A DNA stretch of 64,000 nucleotides, from positions 38,882,590 through 38,946,589 of the forward strand of contig CM059199.1 in assembly GCA_030323885.1 (NCBI GenBank). Direction: 5' to 3'. The stretch's first letter is position 1; every line of letters begins with the position of its first letter. A model generated the notes under the pieces. It made no database searches and was not told the DNA's origin. It saw only the letters and a program-made list of their open reading frames with translations. This document shows, piece after piece, positions 46,421 to 59,235 of this stretch. The position numbers were made by a program, and so were the translations under genes. This stretch comes from Branchipolynoe longqiensis (lineage: Eukaryota; Annelida; Polychaeta; Phyllodocida; Polynoidae).

Positions 46421-47284
46421 CAATACCAATAAATCATAAATTAATTATATTGCGGGGGCTCGTAATTAAACAATGGTCATGACCATTCCTCTAATTGACA
46501 CTTATTAATTAATTAACCATTAATTATTATTATATAATATTCTACATTACTCAACCACTGCTACCCGCTGGTTGACATCTCCTCACCTCGCCTTGCTTAC
46601 CTGTCACACCTCATTCATGCCATTCTCATCCCCCACTCTGATCACCACATGACACTGATTCTTTGCAGCTCACGGAAGCCCCCAAACCAGAAAGCCATTC
46701 ATGTAATGCCCCCGGGGGCTGCCCGGAATAAAGACATGTTATCCCATCCATGCCTCCTTGTCCTGTGTGCCATGGCCGCAATGACAGGTGACATTGTCTA
46801 CCCAGGTATTCCTACACCACCTGTCAAGACCTATCTCCTGCACCATATGACGTGACACACTCAACTTGTAGGATCTCATGGTTTTGAGTTTCCATCACAA
46901 TATTTTTCCATAAATATATTAGATTGATCATTATGTGTTGCATAATTTATTGTTTGCACATTATTGCTGACATAATACTTGTAGTATCCAGGGTTGGGGT
47001 TAATATATCTCCACTCGAGTCTGGCTGGGAGTATTACTATGTAAATCTCATACAGATATAAATCTGACTGTCCCGACCGGCCTATAGGCGATAACGGCCA
47101 GACGCAGCTGGCATACAATGCCTAGACTCCCTCACAGGTGGCACCAGTGTGACCTATGCCATTCGACACAGGGTCAGTTAGATAGGATACAGTGATATAC
47201 TATTACATAGGGAACTGAAGATAGATAGTGTCCTTGTTTATATTCCCATAATGGATTATAGAGCACATATATACATATTACTAG
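46421..47284. other. Unassigned; possible LTR-like end near 46725
   Basis: 'gcccggaataaagacatg' near 46720 resembles a retroelement polyadenylation signal. Nothing else recognised. Confidence 0.3.
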
Positions 47285-47745
47285 GCACCTGCACATGAAA
47301 TGGACATGAAACTGACATGAACCGGATGATAAACAGACACTAACTGGATGACCACCGAATGTCAACTGGACAGACCAAACATCAACCGGACACATACCGG
47401 ACTGTCACGGATGCGCTGGAAACATATACTGACCGAATTCCCACAACACCGTCAACGTACTCTGCAGGAAGGAAACTGGAGATTTAACGGATGGGTAAGG
47501 GACATGAACCGGGAAAAAATGGACAAAAAAGACTTAAAACGGACACCGACCATACACGTCAGTCCGGCGGTGTCCGGTACAAGTTTTATGCATGTTAAAA
47601 ACTTGGTACCATGCACACCGGACACCACCAAAGAGATAATGGACATGCCGAACGTGTACCATATATAAACCGTACATTGCTGTATTTCACCAGACGGTGT
47701 CCGTTTTCTGTCCGGTACCCCAATCCGGTAAGGTGTGACTGAGCC
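47285..47745. mobile_element. MITE-M3-related element, one end only
   Basis: The right end (complement 'ctcagtcacaccttaccgga') resembles the MITE-M3 ends, and the left part shares 'gaaatggacatgaa' with the M3 interior. The left terminus was not found. Several ACCGG-type short inverted repeats lie inside. Confidence 0.45.
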
Positions 47746-47751
47746 TTTACG

Positions 47752-48350
47752 CATTAATACGTGTCACGACATAGCTTGGTGCTTGGCATTTCTAGGCGTA
47801 GGTAAGGATTGGTTAGCTCAGTAGCAGCATACTGCGACTAAATGGAATATTAGGTAATGGCGATAGGGGTCTTGTCTGTCACTGGGGCAGCACTCTAAAG
47901 TCACCATTAGTGCACACTCTCACAAGTCAGTACCCATCCTGATATCAACCTAACTGTTGTTAGAACGGGAAAAACAAAAAAAAAGAAAAATCCTCCTCGA
48001 GCGTCAGCAGGCGGGATCACGGAATGAATTGAGCATCCGTCTGCCGTTTTAGAAGATGATGGGATTCGAACCTACGAACCGATGGTTTAGAACTCTGGTC
48101 GAGTCAAACCAATGACTTAAAATTGATACTTGTTGCCTTCTAGCCACGTGCTTGCAATTATTAGGATAGGGCAAGGACTGGCTCGATCAGTCCTGATATG
48201 ACCTTAGTTGTTGGCAGTATGTAAAACCCCAGCAACCAACCAACCAACCCAGTGGCGTTGCACTATAAAGTCGCCATGGGTGTGTACTGGTACAAGTCGG
48301 TACCCATCCTGACACAAACTTAGCTGTTGCTAGGACGAAACAACCCGAAC
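47752..48350 (+). mobile_element. Cluster of three SINE-A copies
   Basis: 47752-47975 is 5'-truncated; 48006-48245 has head type 1 with an internal deletion; 48250-48350 is a tail-side fragment. All plus strand. Confidence 0.65.
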
Positions 48351-48754
48351 AACCGAACAAAATCCATCTCCAGCGTCCTGCCTGGTGGTCCCTTCTGAGT
48401 TGGCCCATTTCCACCCAGAATTCCCCGGGCGCCGGAAGCGCCAGTCGACAGGTTCAACTCGCCTGGGTTACCTAGCCCGAGCATTCAGGGACTGCAGATG
48501 ATTATCACTCTGGGGTTCGGAGATAGGCTCAGCCTGATGTGAGGAGCCTGGAACTCCACTGAGAGGGTTGTTTGTTTAGCGACCCCCGATCGCAAAGAGC
48601 AGTCATCGGCTATTGGGGGCATGGGGGCGGGGGGAGGGTTCTTATGAACAATATACAACATAGGCTGCTGCCACACTTTCTTGTTATGTTCAGAATGGGT
48701 TGTGCTGCACACAATGCACTTCCACTATGTAGAAATCAAGTGTGATCGCTGCAA
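48351..48754. other. Unassigned
   Basis: Nothing recognised. Confidence 0.35.
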
Positions 48755-48830
48755 CGCCTTGAAGACCAGTGCCTCAGCGCTGACAACATATTATTTATTC
48801 AGATGGATACACAATTATTTACCAACAAAA
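48755..48830 (+). repeat. Repeat F, copy 3
   Basis: Hairpin CAGTGC-CTCA-GCGCTG (48767-48782), with one G-T pair, followed by the 'ttattcaga' segment. Confidence 0.5.
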
Positions 48831-49265
48831 ATGTCATCGAAAGAATAAGGATAAAGATGAAGGGAGAATGGAGAAAGAGGAAGACTGCAATCGATTATTA
48901 TTCATTACATTATACCAGTGAATTGTAATTGTCATTTCTATGGGGTCAACAAATATCACCAGTCATTTTATGGGATTCTCCATGACGTCATGCAAACCTA
49001 TGTATAGCTCTTTCTCAGGAAGCTGGAAATAAACAGAAGAGGCTCGGGGATATTTAAAAGCGAGTTATTTCCCTTCTATAGCGGGAAAAGCTGTGTAGAA
49101 AGATAATTGTGACCAGACGTGGCAAAGTGTCTCTCCTCATTATAATGTATGGCCCTGTGCTGCCATCTGATATTCTGACACTGAATAATAAAGATTATAA
49201 CATGTACATGCTTTGGCCGCCTCGTTGCCATTTGTAACAAGATTCACCACATATGTGGCACCACA
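48831..49265. other. Unassigned
   Basis: AATAAA-like signals near 49030 and 49188; no further evidence. Confidence 0.3.
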
Positions 49266-49372
49266 TCCTTAATAAGTGCATCAGTATCTAAGTTAGGTAT
49301 GTATAATCAACTCTAGATAATTGCTTTGATTTTGAAAATGTGATGCCTAATCGGACTATGCAGCTTTAACTG
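49266..49372. repeat. Repeat H, copy 2
   Basis: Matches 2411-2530. Confidence 0.6.
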
Positions 49373-49756
49373 TTCCCAGGATGTAAAACCCCAGCAGACA
49401 CATGTAATTATAGCTGAATGGATCAGCGCAGTCGTGTGTGTGACCATGTAGCTCCTAACAGAGCACTACACTAGCAACCATTTATTCTCACCGTTGATTA
49501 TACGACCTTCCTAGTATCATGATGACGTAACAGAAGGCAATCTTCCATACCAGTCGTTTTATCTCACCATCGGCAATATACCCTTTGACTATCTGCATCA
49601 CTATCACGTGACTCATAATTTCGGAATTGTCTGGCTGTCAAACATAGATGGTTGGTTGGTGTTTGTTTTACATCCTAGCAACACCTAAGGTAAAACCTGC
49701 CGGGAGTAGCATCTTGTGTAGACATTTGTCTGGTAAACATTTAATGTTGTTAATTG
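49373..49756. other. Mostly unassigned; SINE-A tail fragment 49650-49700
   Basis: Apart from the SINE-A tail piece (-), nothing recognised. Confidence 0.35.
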
Positions 49757-49845
49757 TTCTTATTGAGGCTCTATTTATACTGTCCATACCATAAGCCTGG
49801 GTATTCAGGCTTGTTTTCAATGCTGGCCAGCTGTAGTGTTGGTGT
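49757..49845. repeat. Uninterrupted copy of the LINE target repeat (empty site)
   Basis: Aligns with both flanks of the LINE at 38286-39194 and lacks the insertion. Confidence 0.7.
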
Positions 49846-49879
49846 TATCTTATCACACAGTAGCTGCTGATAAGGTATT

Positions 49880-50215
49880 TGAGTACATGCATTTCACTAG
49901 CAGATAGATAGTTGTTTAGTATGGTTAGTAGTTTATGTTATTTTTTGTGGATGTTCTTGACCTATATATATATATATTTTTTGTCTACGTTTACTACTAG
50001 ACTAGTCTACTCCTATTTACATATCATAGGCTTGTACGTAGCTGCATGGTGTGCTATTTGGCTACTTTTGCCATGGCTACCTTCCATTTGCCAGTTATTG
50101 TATAACTCTCTCAATATAACTTGGTTGTGTAAATAATCCTGAGTTGTAAAGTGGCTGGAAAACCAGTCCTTCGGCACTTACAAAATATTTATTCAGCAGA
50201 ATAACTATATTTACC
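49880..50215 (+). repeat. Repeat F, longest copy
   Basis: Includes the upstream part seen at 25920-26080 and the hairpin region (50164-50178, imperfect here). Supports F being the 3' end of a longer retroelement. Confidence 0.5.
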
Positions 50216-50304
50216 CACAAAAACCCCCACAATATTTACCCAGTTACTGTCGACCATGTTGTAACTGTAAACTTGTCCGATGTCGGGATCTTCCTGATCG
50301 GTTG

Positions 50305-50625
50305 ATTGCTAGAGTTTGACATCCTGGCAACATCTATGGTCAAATCAGGATGAGTACCTAGTTGTGACGTGGCACATCCATTGTGACCTTACTGTGCTGC
50401 CCCACTGGGATATCAGGCTACCATGAGCTGATATCCCACTCAGCCGCATCATTATGATAGGGAGCAACCAAGTACTTATCATATTATATTAATGCCAAGG
50501 ACCAAACTAGGTCGCGACAAGTATCAATTTCGCAAATCATTGGTTTGGCTCGACTAGGAATTGGACTCCCGACCTTCCGCATGGTAAGCCTAAGCGCTAC
50601 CAATTTGCCCACCGCATCCTGTGCT
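50305..50625 (-). mobile_element. SINE-A, head type 2
   Basis: Full length, ~30 bp of extra sequence in the body near 50450. Confidence 0.75.
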
Positions 50626-50867
50626 CTACGTCGGGTGTCTCCATAGGTTTGTCCGCTGGTGGGTGGGTGGTCGTGTGTGTGGGTGGGTGGTTGACTAGTA
50701 ACAGGTGCCATGATATTATGGCCTCACGTTCCCACCTCAATACGCAAATAACTTGGCGTCACGCAGCCAGTTCATACATTCTGCATCGGATTTCTTTAGT
50801 GAGGAACAAAGGCAGATACACGTTGATATTGTTATTGGGAGGAGGAGGCAGTGCAAAGGGCCGATAA

Positions 50868-52028
50868 GGAGAACCATCACTCCTTCGTCACTCCCTCGTC
50901 AGTCACTCGTCACTCCCGCATCACTCCCTCGTCACTCTCTCGTCACTCCCTCATCACTCTCTCGTCACTCCCTCGTCACGCTCTCGTCACTCCCTCGTCA
51001 CTCCCTTGTCACTCTCCCGTCACTCCATCATCAACACTTCGTCATTCCTTCATCACTCACTAATCACTTCCTCTTCACTCCATCATCACTCCTGCCTCAC
51101 TCCCATGTCACTCCCTCGTCACTCCCTCGTCACTCCATCGTCACTCCATCGTCACTCCCTCGTCAGTCCTTCGTCACTCCCTCATCACTCCCTCATCAGT
51201 CCCTCGTCACTCCCTTGTCACTCTCCATCACTCCACTTCACATTGCATCACTCTGCATCACTCGACGACACTCCGTGTAACTCCACTTCACATTGTGTCA
51301 ATACGCGTCACTCCACATCACTCCGCATCACTCCGCGTCACACCAAGTCACACCACATCACACCATGTCACTCCGCATCACTCCCCGGCACACCACGCCA
51401 CTCCACATCGCACTGCATCACTCATGGTCAGTGTGTGTCACTCCATGCCACTGCATGTCACTCTGTGTCACTCCACTTCACATTGCATCACTCCGCATCA
51501 CTCCGTGTCACTCCACTTCACATTGCATCACTCTGCATCACACCACCTCATTCCGCACCACTCTGAGTCACTCCACTTCACATTGTGTCACTATGCATCG
51601 CTCAGTGTCACTCCACATCAATCCATGTCACTCCACTTCACCTTGCATCACTCTGCATCACACCTCATCACTCCGCTTCTAACCGCGTCACTCCATGACA
51701 CTCCGCATCACTCTGTGTCACTCCACTTCACATTGTGTCACTCCGGATCACTCCGGGTCACCCCCCATCACTCCAAGTCACTTGTATCACTCCGGGTCAC
51801 TCCCCATCACTCCTGTCACACCAAGTCACTCCCCATTACTCCGCGTCACTCCGGGTCACTCCCCGTCACTCCCCCTCACACCACGTCACCGCACGTCACT
51901 CCACATCACTCCGCGTCACTCCGTGTCAGTCCACGTCACTCCACCTCACTCCGTGTCACTACCCGTCACACCACATCACTCCGTGTCCCTCCGCCTGACA
52001 TAGCGTCACCCTGTGTCACCCACACAAC
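50868..52028. repeat. 10-bp tandem array (GTCACTCCNN), ~116 units
   Basis: Left half dominated by GTCACTCCCT, right half by GTCACTCCAC/GCATCACTCC variants. Continuous open frames across it (Ser/His/Thr-rich) are artefacts of the 10-bp period. Abuts the 5' end of the Jockey-like LINE. Confidence 0.9.
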
Positions 52029-53887
52029 ACTCCGCGACACTGCGCCACAGGCAGCTTCAAGTTCTACACACACAACAATTGAAAAAGGAAAAAAAGAAGT
52101 AACTAAGAAAAGTGTTTTAGTGTGCGAAAGACCACTATCGGGCCGTATGCCCAAGTGGGCAGCATCCCCCATCCCCACTGGAAATCAGTTTTCTGCACTG
52201 CAGCATATGGCCAAGGTTCCCCCAAGCCGCGGCTGTAGCATCTCCCCCAAGGTGAAACTTGTGTGCCTGTCATGCTGCCAATATGACAGACACCCATATA
52301 CTACAATGGAACTGCCAAGGTTTCAGAGCAAACTTCAATGAAGTGTGATTGCTTTGTGAGAGGCTTGACCCTCTTGCCCTTTGCTTACAAGAAACATATA
52401 TAAAGACTACTGATCAGATTTCCCTAAAATAGTACAATATGTATCACTCTCACGCACCGGATGGGGAATGAGCCACGGGTGGCTTGTCCATTCACATCTG
52501 TGAAGATGTAATACACACCCCATCACCTTAAATGCAACTTTTCAAGCAGTAGCCATTCAAATTAGTCTGGATAACACCATTGCAATATGCTCCATATATA
52601 TTCCCCCTAAATCCATTTTTTTTCAACACAAGATTTAGAAACTTTAACTGATCAGTTGCCTTCCCCCTACATTTTAATGGGGGACTTCAATGCACAGAAC
52701 TCCATGTGGGGTAGTGCAAACACAAACAACAAGGGCAGGGGAGTTGAGAATTTCCTAACCAATCACGCATTACGCTTTCTGAATGATGGGTCCCATACAT
52801 ATGTTCATCCTGGGTATCGGACCTGCTCTGCAATTGACCTCACTATTTTACAATTGGGTCTCCTGCTGGACTTCTCATGGAGCGTCTGGAACAACATTTG
52901 TGGAAGTGACCATTTCACTATCATGATTACGCCCAAGGGACGAGCTCGGAACCGGAAGGAACCGAGTGGGCAGCTGAACAAAGCTGACTTGTCACTGTTC
53001 CAGTCACTCGCAGGTGAGAGGTTTGTCGGACTAGCCTGCACTGATCCTGTTGCAATGAAAACATTCACAGAGATCTTGGGATCAATTGCAGAGGAAACCA
53101 TTCCTAAGACCTCTGCATTTCCAAAACATATAACACATCCTTGGTTTAATACAACTTGTAAGAACGCTATCAATGAGTGGAAAAAAAGCACAATGTGGCC
53201 TACCACCTAGGACCATATTTGCTTTGAAATTCTAAGGGCTTTGAAATTCTAAGGGCTTGGGCTCGCCAAACTATTAGGGAGGCGAGGAGGCTGTGTTGGA
53301 GACAATATGTCTTCGGCTTAACCACTGGCACTCCAGTTCCTAAAGTATGGACCATGATCCGGAAAACAAAACTGAAAGCTGTTGGATCATTGGTCCAACA
53401 TCTAAAACACAATAACATTCTTTTAACTTCTGTAACAGACATAGCCAACCTTCTTGCCACCACATTTTCCCAGAACTCATTTGTGCAAAACTGCCTTCCA
53501 GCCTTTGCGCAGATGAAGTTGTGTCTCCAGCAACAATCAATAAATTTCAAATCCAATAACACTGAGGACTACAATAGTTTCTTCACAGTAGATTAATTAA
53601 ACCAGGCTTTAAATAGGTCGCACAACACTGCAATAGGTCCTGATAAAATACACTACCAATTTTTAAAACACCTCCCACCACCAGCAGTTGAACTGCTTCT
53701 GGCGCACGGGAGACATCCCAATCTCCTGGCAAGAGGTCATCATTACTCCTATCCTCAAACAAGGGAAAGACAATAGCAAGCCCAGGAACTACCGCCCGAG
53801 AGCGCTTACAATTTGAATATGTAAAACTTTTGAACTAATGATTAATGATTGACTAGACTGTATCCTGGTGTTGGAGCACCATCTGAC
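52029..53887 (+). pseudogene. Jockey-like LINE, 5' part (ORF1 end, endonuclease, RT start)
   Basis: 52029-52341 holds what looks like the end of ORF1. ORF2 starts at the ATG 52283 (MTDTHILQWNCQGFRANF), with a stop soon after, and continues in shifting frames: 'LALCLQETYI' (52345-52395), 'MGDFNA' (~52677) and 'GSDHF' (~52902), which are conserved motifs of the apurinic-type endonuclease. The RT begins near 53780 ('NYRPRALT') and reaches 'LEHHLT', where element A interrupts it. Multiple stops and frameshifts. Inactive. Confidence 0.8.
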
Positions 53888-54547
53888 CAGGTTGGAGAGC
53901 TTACCTCGATCGGGCTACGATGGTTAAATACCTCATTCGAGCCCCGGTGCAATTTCCAAGGTCGAATTTCATATAGAATTAAGGTGCAGGTTCACAAATA
54001 TGGTAGTGGAACACTGAGTTTTAGGAGGTTTTCATATTGGAATACATCACTAGAAAGCCAAAAATTATATCTAATTTCCTGGATATTCCTAGGACATTTA
54101 GTTGGGACCGGAGTGAGTAAATAACAGTGAATATTAGGAAATAATTCAGTAGTTACAACACATGTCTACAGGACAGAACTGCCCATGATAGTACTGTGTT
54201 GGTATAGCCATAAATCCTAAACAATAGAGGAAACTCCAGTCAACCATGGGGGTATATGCTGGTCTGTGGCCCACTCATATACTTCCACTTGCCACTGGGG
54301 GAGGTCCTGTGGGGACTGTTGTACATCATTTAGATATATTTTTTGCATACCAATATATATATATATGCATAATAAATAATTCAGTGTGATTATGCATCTG
54401 ATGCATTACCACCACAAATATGGCTTGTCTTGCTGGTACAACATTAAGAAAAACCTACCTTAAGTTTTATTGTATTTGATTTATTTGATTGTTGGTTATC
54501 ACTTTTTATTTCTATTCATATTATTTATGGGAAGGCCGGTGCCGGAT

Positions 54548-54853
54548 TGTTTGTTTGTTTGTTGTTGTTTTACGTCCTAGCAACATCTAAGGTCATATCA
54601 GGACGGGTACCGACTTGTGACAGTGCGCACTCATGGCGACTTTATAGTGCTGTCCCACTGGGAAACCAGGCCGCCGGCACCATGACCTGGTATCCCACTC
54701 AGTCACATTATCCTGACACTGAGCACACCAGTCCTTGCCCTATCCTAATAATGCCGAGCGCCTGGCTAGGAAGCAACAAGTATCAATTTTAAAGTCATTG
54801 GTTTGACTCGACCAGGACTCGAACCCACGACCCCACGATCTACCAGCATGGTA
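54548..54853 (-). mobile_element. SINE-A inside element A, close to consensus
   Basis: Least diverged body in the window, with intact 'gttttacgtcctagcaacat' tail. The head is cut at 'gatctaccagcatggtaat'. It sits just at the inner edge of the left terminal repeat. Confidence 0.85.
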
Positions 54854-54869
54854 ATAATAATGACAAGTC

Positions 54870-55095
54870 GGGTCGGATCAAGTCGATATAAATATACATA
54901 TACACATACATATGTGTATACATATAAATATACATATACCTATGTGTATATACATATATAAATATTACATATGCACCTATATATATATGTCTATATATAC
55001 ATCCATTCACATATACATATATGTATACATATACATATGGAGACCTATATATATGACTACATAATTATATATATATATATATATATATGTGAATA
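54870..55095. repeat. TA/CA-rich arm, left
   Basis: ATATACATATACACA-type low complexity, mirrored by 55886-56160. Confidence 0.8.
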
Positions 55096-55885
55096 CATAC
55101 TGTATTTAGAGATGACTGCATCATATATTGTAGAGTGGTCCTCCATTTGTCACTGGTAAGTTAACCCATGTGTAGTCTGTTTCACTCTCAGACTTATTGC
55201 AAGGGGCCTAAGCTCTGACACTTTAACACTCAGATTTTAACCAAAAACTGCCAAGGAAAGCTTTCACACCTCAGGTTGCCAATGGTTCTCTGGACTGCAC
55301 CTCCACTGACAGCTGAGCTCACTGAGCATGAATGTGTCAGAGCTTATGCCCTTTGAATAGGTGTGAGAGTGGATTGGATTTGGTTTATAAGGGTCTGTGC
55401 CACAGTGCACTGCACACACATATTTCTGAAGGCACACACTACACAACAGTCAACTTGCTACTTGCAAATGGATTACTATTGTGAAGGATCTGACACAGTC
55501 ATCCTTACATTTAGAAACACTGGTAAGTTATTCTTCACCTGATATTGCAATATTATTTATATATTGTATATTATATATAATACATACATATGTATGTGCA
55601 TATGTGCATATATTTATACACCTTTAAAAGTATGTGTATGTATACATGTACATGCATAATCAAAAATAAAATAAATAAAATATAAATGGAATATTATTTA
55701 GGGTAATGGCAGTGTTTGGTTAAAATCTGAGTGTGAAAGTGTCAGAGGTTAGGCCCCTTGCATTGTTGCAATAAGTCTGATAGTGACACAGACTACATAT
55801 GGATTAACTTAGCAGTGACAAATGGAGTACCACTCTAAGATATGTGATGCAGTCATCTCTAAATCTGTATTTATATGCATATATA
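55091..55885. repeat. Inner palindrome of element A
   Basis: 55091-55245 ('gagatgactgcatcatat', 'tctgacactttaacactcag') is the reverse complement of ~55700-55885. Core module shared with element B. Confidence 0.75.
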
Positions 55886-56165
55886 TAGAGTCATGTATAT
55901 ATGTCTGCATATGTATATATATATAGATGTATATGTATGTATATGTATGTGTATGTATGTATATGTATGTATATGTATATGTATGTATGTGTATATATAT
56001 GTATATGTATATATGTATGTTAATATATATGTATATGTATGTATATATATGTGTATATATGTATGTGTATATTAATATATATGTATATGTATGCGTATGT
56101 ATATGTGTGTATATGTATGTATATGTATGTAAATGTATGTATATGTATGTATATGTATAGCATTT
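55886..56165. repeat. TA/TG-rich arm, right
   Basis: TATGTATATGTATG runs. A GC-rich patch with CCCGGC-type repeats follows at 56185-56290, related to the one at 62395-62500. Confidence 0.8.
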
Positions 56166-57156
56166 ATAATAGGCACAGGGGGTTTGGGTTTCGGGGGGGG
56201 TGGGGGGGGAGAGAAGACGGCAGCCTATCGGCGCAGGGATTCCCGGCGGCAGGGTTCCCGGCCTCCCGGCGCCAAGACTCCCACTACCAGGCCTCAATTC
56301 AAATAATATAAACATAAATAAAATGTGATAACCAACAATAAAATAAATGAAATATAAATGCAATAATATACAAGGTAAGTTAATGTTGCTGTACCAGCAA
56401 GAAATACCATATTTGTGGGGATTATGCACCAGATGCATAATTACAGTGTTATTTATGAACATAGCTCACTGGCCTCCCATCCCCAGGCCTTCCGGCACCG
56501 GCCTTCCCATAAATAATATGAATAGAAATAAAAAGTGATAACCAACAATCAAATAAATCAAATACAATAATACTTAAGGTAGGTTTTTCTTAATGTTGTA
56601 CCAGCAAGACAAGCCATATTTGTGGTGGTAATGCATCAGATGCATAATCACACTGAATTATTTATTATGCATATATATATATATATATTGGTATGCAAAA
56701 AATATATCTAAATGATGTACAACAGTCCCCACAGGACCTCCCCCAGTGGCAAGTGGAAGTATATGAGTGGGCCACAGACCAGCATATACCCCCATGGTTG
56801 ACTGGAGTTTCCTCTATTGTTTAGGATTTATGGCTATACCAACACAGTACTATCATGGGCAGTTCTGTCCTGTAGACATGTGTTGTAACTACTGAATTAT
56901 TTCCTAATATTCACTGTTAATTTACTCGATCCTGGTCCCAACTAAATGTCCTACGAATATTCAGGAAATTAGATATATTTTTTTGCTTTCTAGTGATGTA
57001 TTCCAATATGAAAACCTCCCAAAACTGAGTGTTTCACAACCATATTTGTGAAGCTGCACATTAATCTTATATGAAATTCGACCTTCGAAATTGAACCGGG
57101 GCTCGAATTAGGTACTTTAACCACCGTAGCTCAAACGAGGTAAGCTCTCCAACCTG

Positions 57157-59235
57157 CTGACTGACTTCCAGTGTGGTTTCAGTCAGGGGAGGAGTACCCT
57201 GGACCACTTGGTCCAATTGGAGTCATTCCTTCAAAATGCCTTCATAAACAATGAACATGTCGTGTCTGGATTGTTTGACCTTGAAAAGGCGTACGACATG
57301 ACATGGAAGTATCGTATCCTGAAGGATTTGTTCAATATGGGATTTAGAGGGTCCTTTCCCATTTTCAAATTCTAGATTTTTATCAAACCAAAACTTTAGA
57401 GTTTGTGTCAATGCTACCCACTCTGATCCTTTTGATCAAGAGATGGGATTACTTCAGGGTAGCATTCTATCTGTTAGCCTTTGTGGCATTACAATTAACA
57501 ATATAGTCAAATCCATAAAGAGTACTGTATCCTGCAGTCTCTATGTAGATGACTTTATAATGTGTGAAATAAGTAAAAATATGATCACAATAGAACAGCA
57601 GCACCAATTAAACATAAATAGCCTTTCCCCATCGGCAATGGAAAACGCTTATAGATTTTTCCAAATCAAAAACCGTTTGCATGCACTTTTGTCTTTTACA
57701 GACTTTGCGACATGACCCTCACTTAACAATTGTAAATGATCCCATCAAAGTAGTCAAAGAGACCAAGTTTTTAGGAGTCATCTTCAAAAACAAATTGTCT
57801 TTTATCCCTCATATTAAGTAATTAAGGTCCAGATGCCATAAGGCACTTGACATTTAAAAAGTTCTAGCCCACATACAGTGGGGAGCAGACAGCACTATCT
57901 TGGTACAATTATATATACCATTAATATGTTCATAATTGGACTATGGCTGTATTGTTTATGGTTCAGCCAGAAAATCATGCATATCACCGTTAGACACTTT
58001 ACACCATCAAGGCCTTCGGCTGGCTATGGGGGTGTTTAGAAGCTTGCCTGTTCAGAGCCTATATGTCGAAGGCCAAGAGTCCTCCCTTAAGAGTAGAAGG
58101 CTCAGACTGTCTATGCAATATGTGATAAAATTAAAAGGAACTATTTTAAATCCTCCATATAAGTACATGTTTATGCCACCATATGAACGCCTCGAGGAAT
58201 CAAGGCCACCATACATAAAACCATTAAGCCTCAGAATAAAGCCTCATTTGGAGGCAAATCTACATAACCTAGCACCCTCACAATAGTCATATGTTCCTCC
58301 CCAGTATCTAAGGAAAGCAAACATCATCCTCCAGCTGGCCACGTCGAAGAAATCCCAAATGCATCCACTTTCATATCAGGAAAACTTTATTGATGTGTGA
58401 AGTGCTTTTAGTTCCCACCTAGCCCTTTACTCTGAAAGGTCAAGTGCAGACAACAGAGTCTCTGCAGCAGCAATCATCCACTGATGTGAATTATGTATGC
58501 ATATTCCCGATCAGACTTCCATCTTTACTGCTGAGGCACGTGCACCCACATTGGCTTAGAGTGCATCATTTTCACTGACCGTTTTTACTGCCTTCAGGCT
58601 TTAAACAATAGAAAACTGGACCACCCAATACAACTTAAAATGCTCATTAAACTAAACTCTCTTTCAATAACAAAATTTGACATTCACCTATGATGGGTGC
58701 CCAGTCATGTGGGTATCCCAGGAAATGATCAACCAGCCACTCAAGCCTGTCTGTTCCTTTGGAACATTGTCATATTCCCCACTCTGATCTGAAACCTAGC
58801 ATTCACAAATACATCTGGAACCTACAGCAGATCGAATGGGATGAACACTCAAGCAACAAACCCCATAGAATTACCCCCTCTGTGAATGGACTGCTGCAGA
58901 GTCGCCTGGAAAGGTGACACAGCCAAGTTGTTTTAACAAGATGCCATATTGGCCACTGGTGGCTAACACATGTTTTTCTGCTCAAGGGGGATCCTCCGCC
59001 TGAATGTATTGGATGTCAGTCCCCACTGACATTAAAACACACTTTATTAAACTGTGTGGATTTCATCACCCTGCGCCAACAATTTTACATTGCAAACACC
59101 ATGCATGACCTTTTTACTAAAGTAAAACAAGAAAACATGTTAGCCTTTTTGAGAGCAGCTGGTTTGTACCACCTCATATTTTAAACAATCTTATCAGTGA
59201 AGAATACTATCATCTAGAATTGTATTTAGCCTGAC
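57157..59235 (+). pseudogene. Jockey-like LINE, 3' part (RT, RNase H)
   Basis: Continues the frame after element A: 'DFQCGFSQGRSTLDHL', 'GLFDLEKAYDMTWKY', and the catalytic YVDD (57542-57553; the usual Jockey signature is also YVDD). Later 'VSAAA' (~58455) and 'WVPSHVGIPG'-like sequence (~58695) mark the RNase H domain, and 58900-59215 matches 24110-24440. Several frameshifts and stops; ends near 59235 before a recognisable tail. Confidence 0.8.

Larger units (their letters stand above)
53888..57156. mobile_element. Element A: 3.27-kb inverted-repeat transposon inserted in LINE
   Basis: Terminal inverted repeats of ~660 bp (53888-54547 and ~56495-57156), starting CAGGTTGGAGAGCTTACCTCG-like at both ends. 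Flanked by CTGAC (53883-53887 and 57157-57161). The interior holds a young SINE-A, a second inverted repeat (~55091-55245 versus ~55700-55885) with TA-rich arms, and a ~165-bp direct duplication of part of the right arm (56290-56460 versus 56505-56670). No transposase or other gene recognised. The CAG start recalls hAT elements, but the 5-bp duplication is not the usual 8; class undetermined. Confidence 0.85.

Noticed and set aside
51006..52341. A 348-codon frame running from the GTCACTCC array into the LINE
   Set aside because: Most of it is the 10-bp repeat read in three phases; only the last ~100 codons coincide with LINE ORF1-like sequence.
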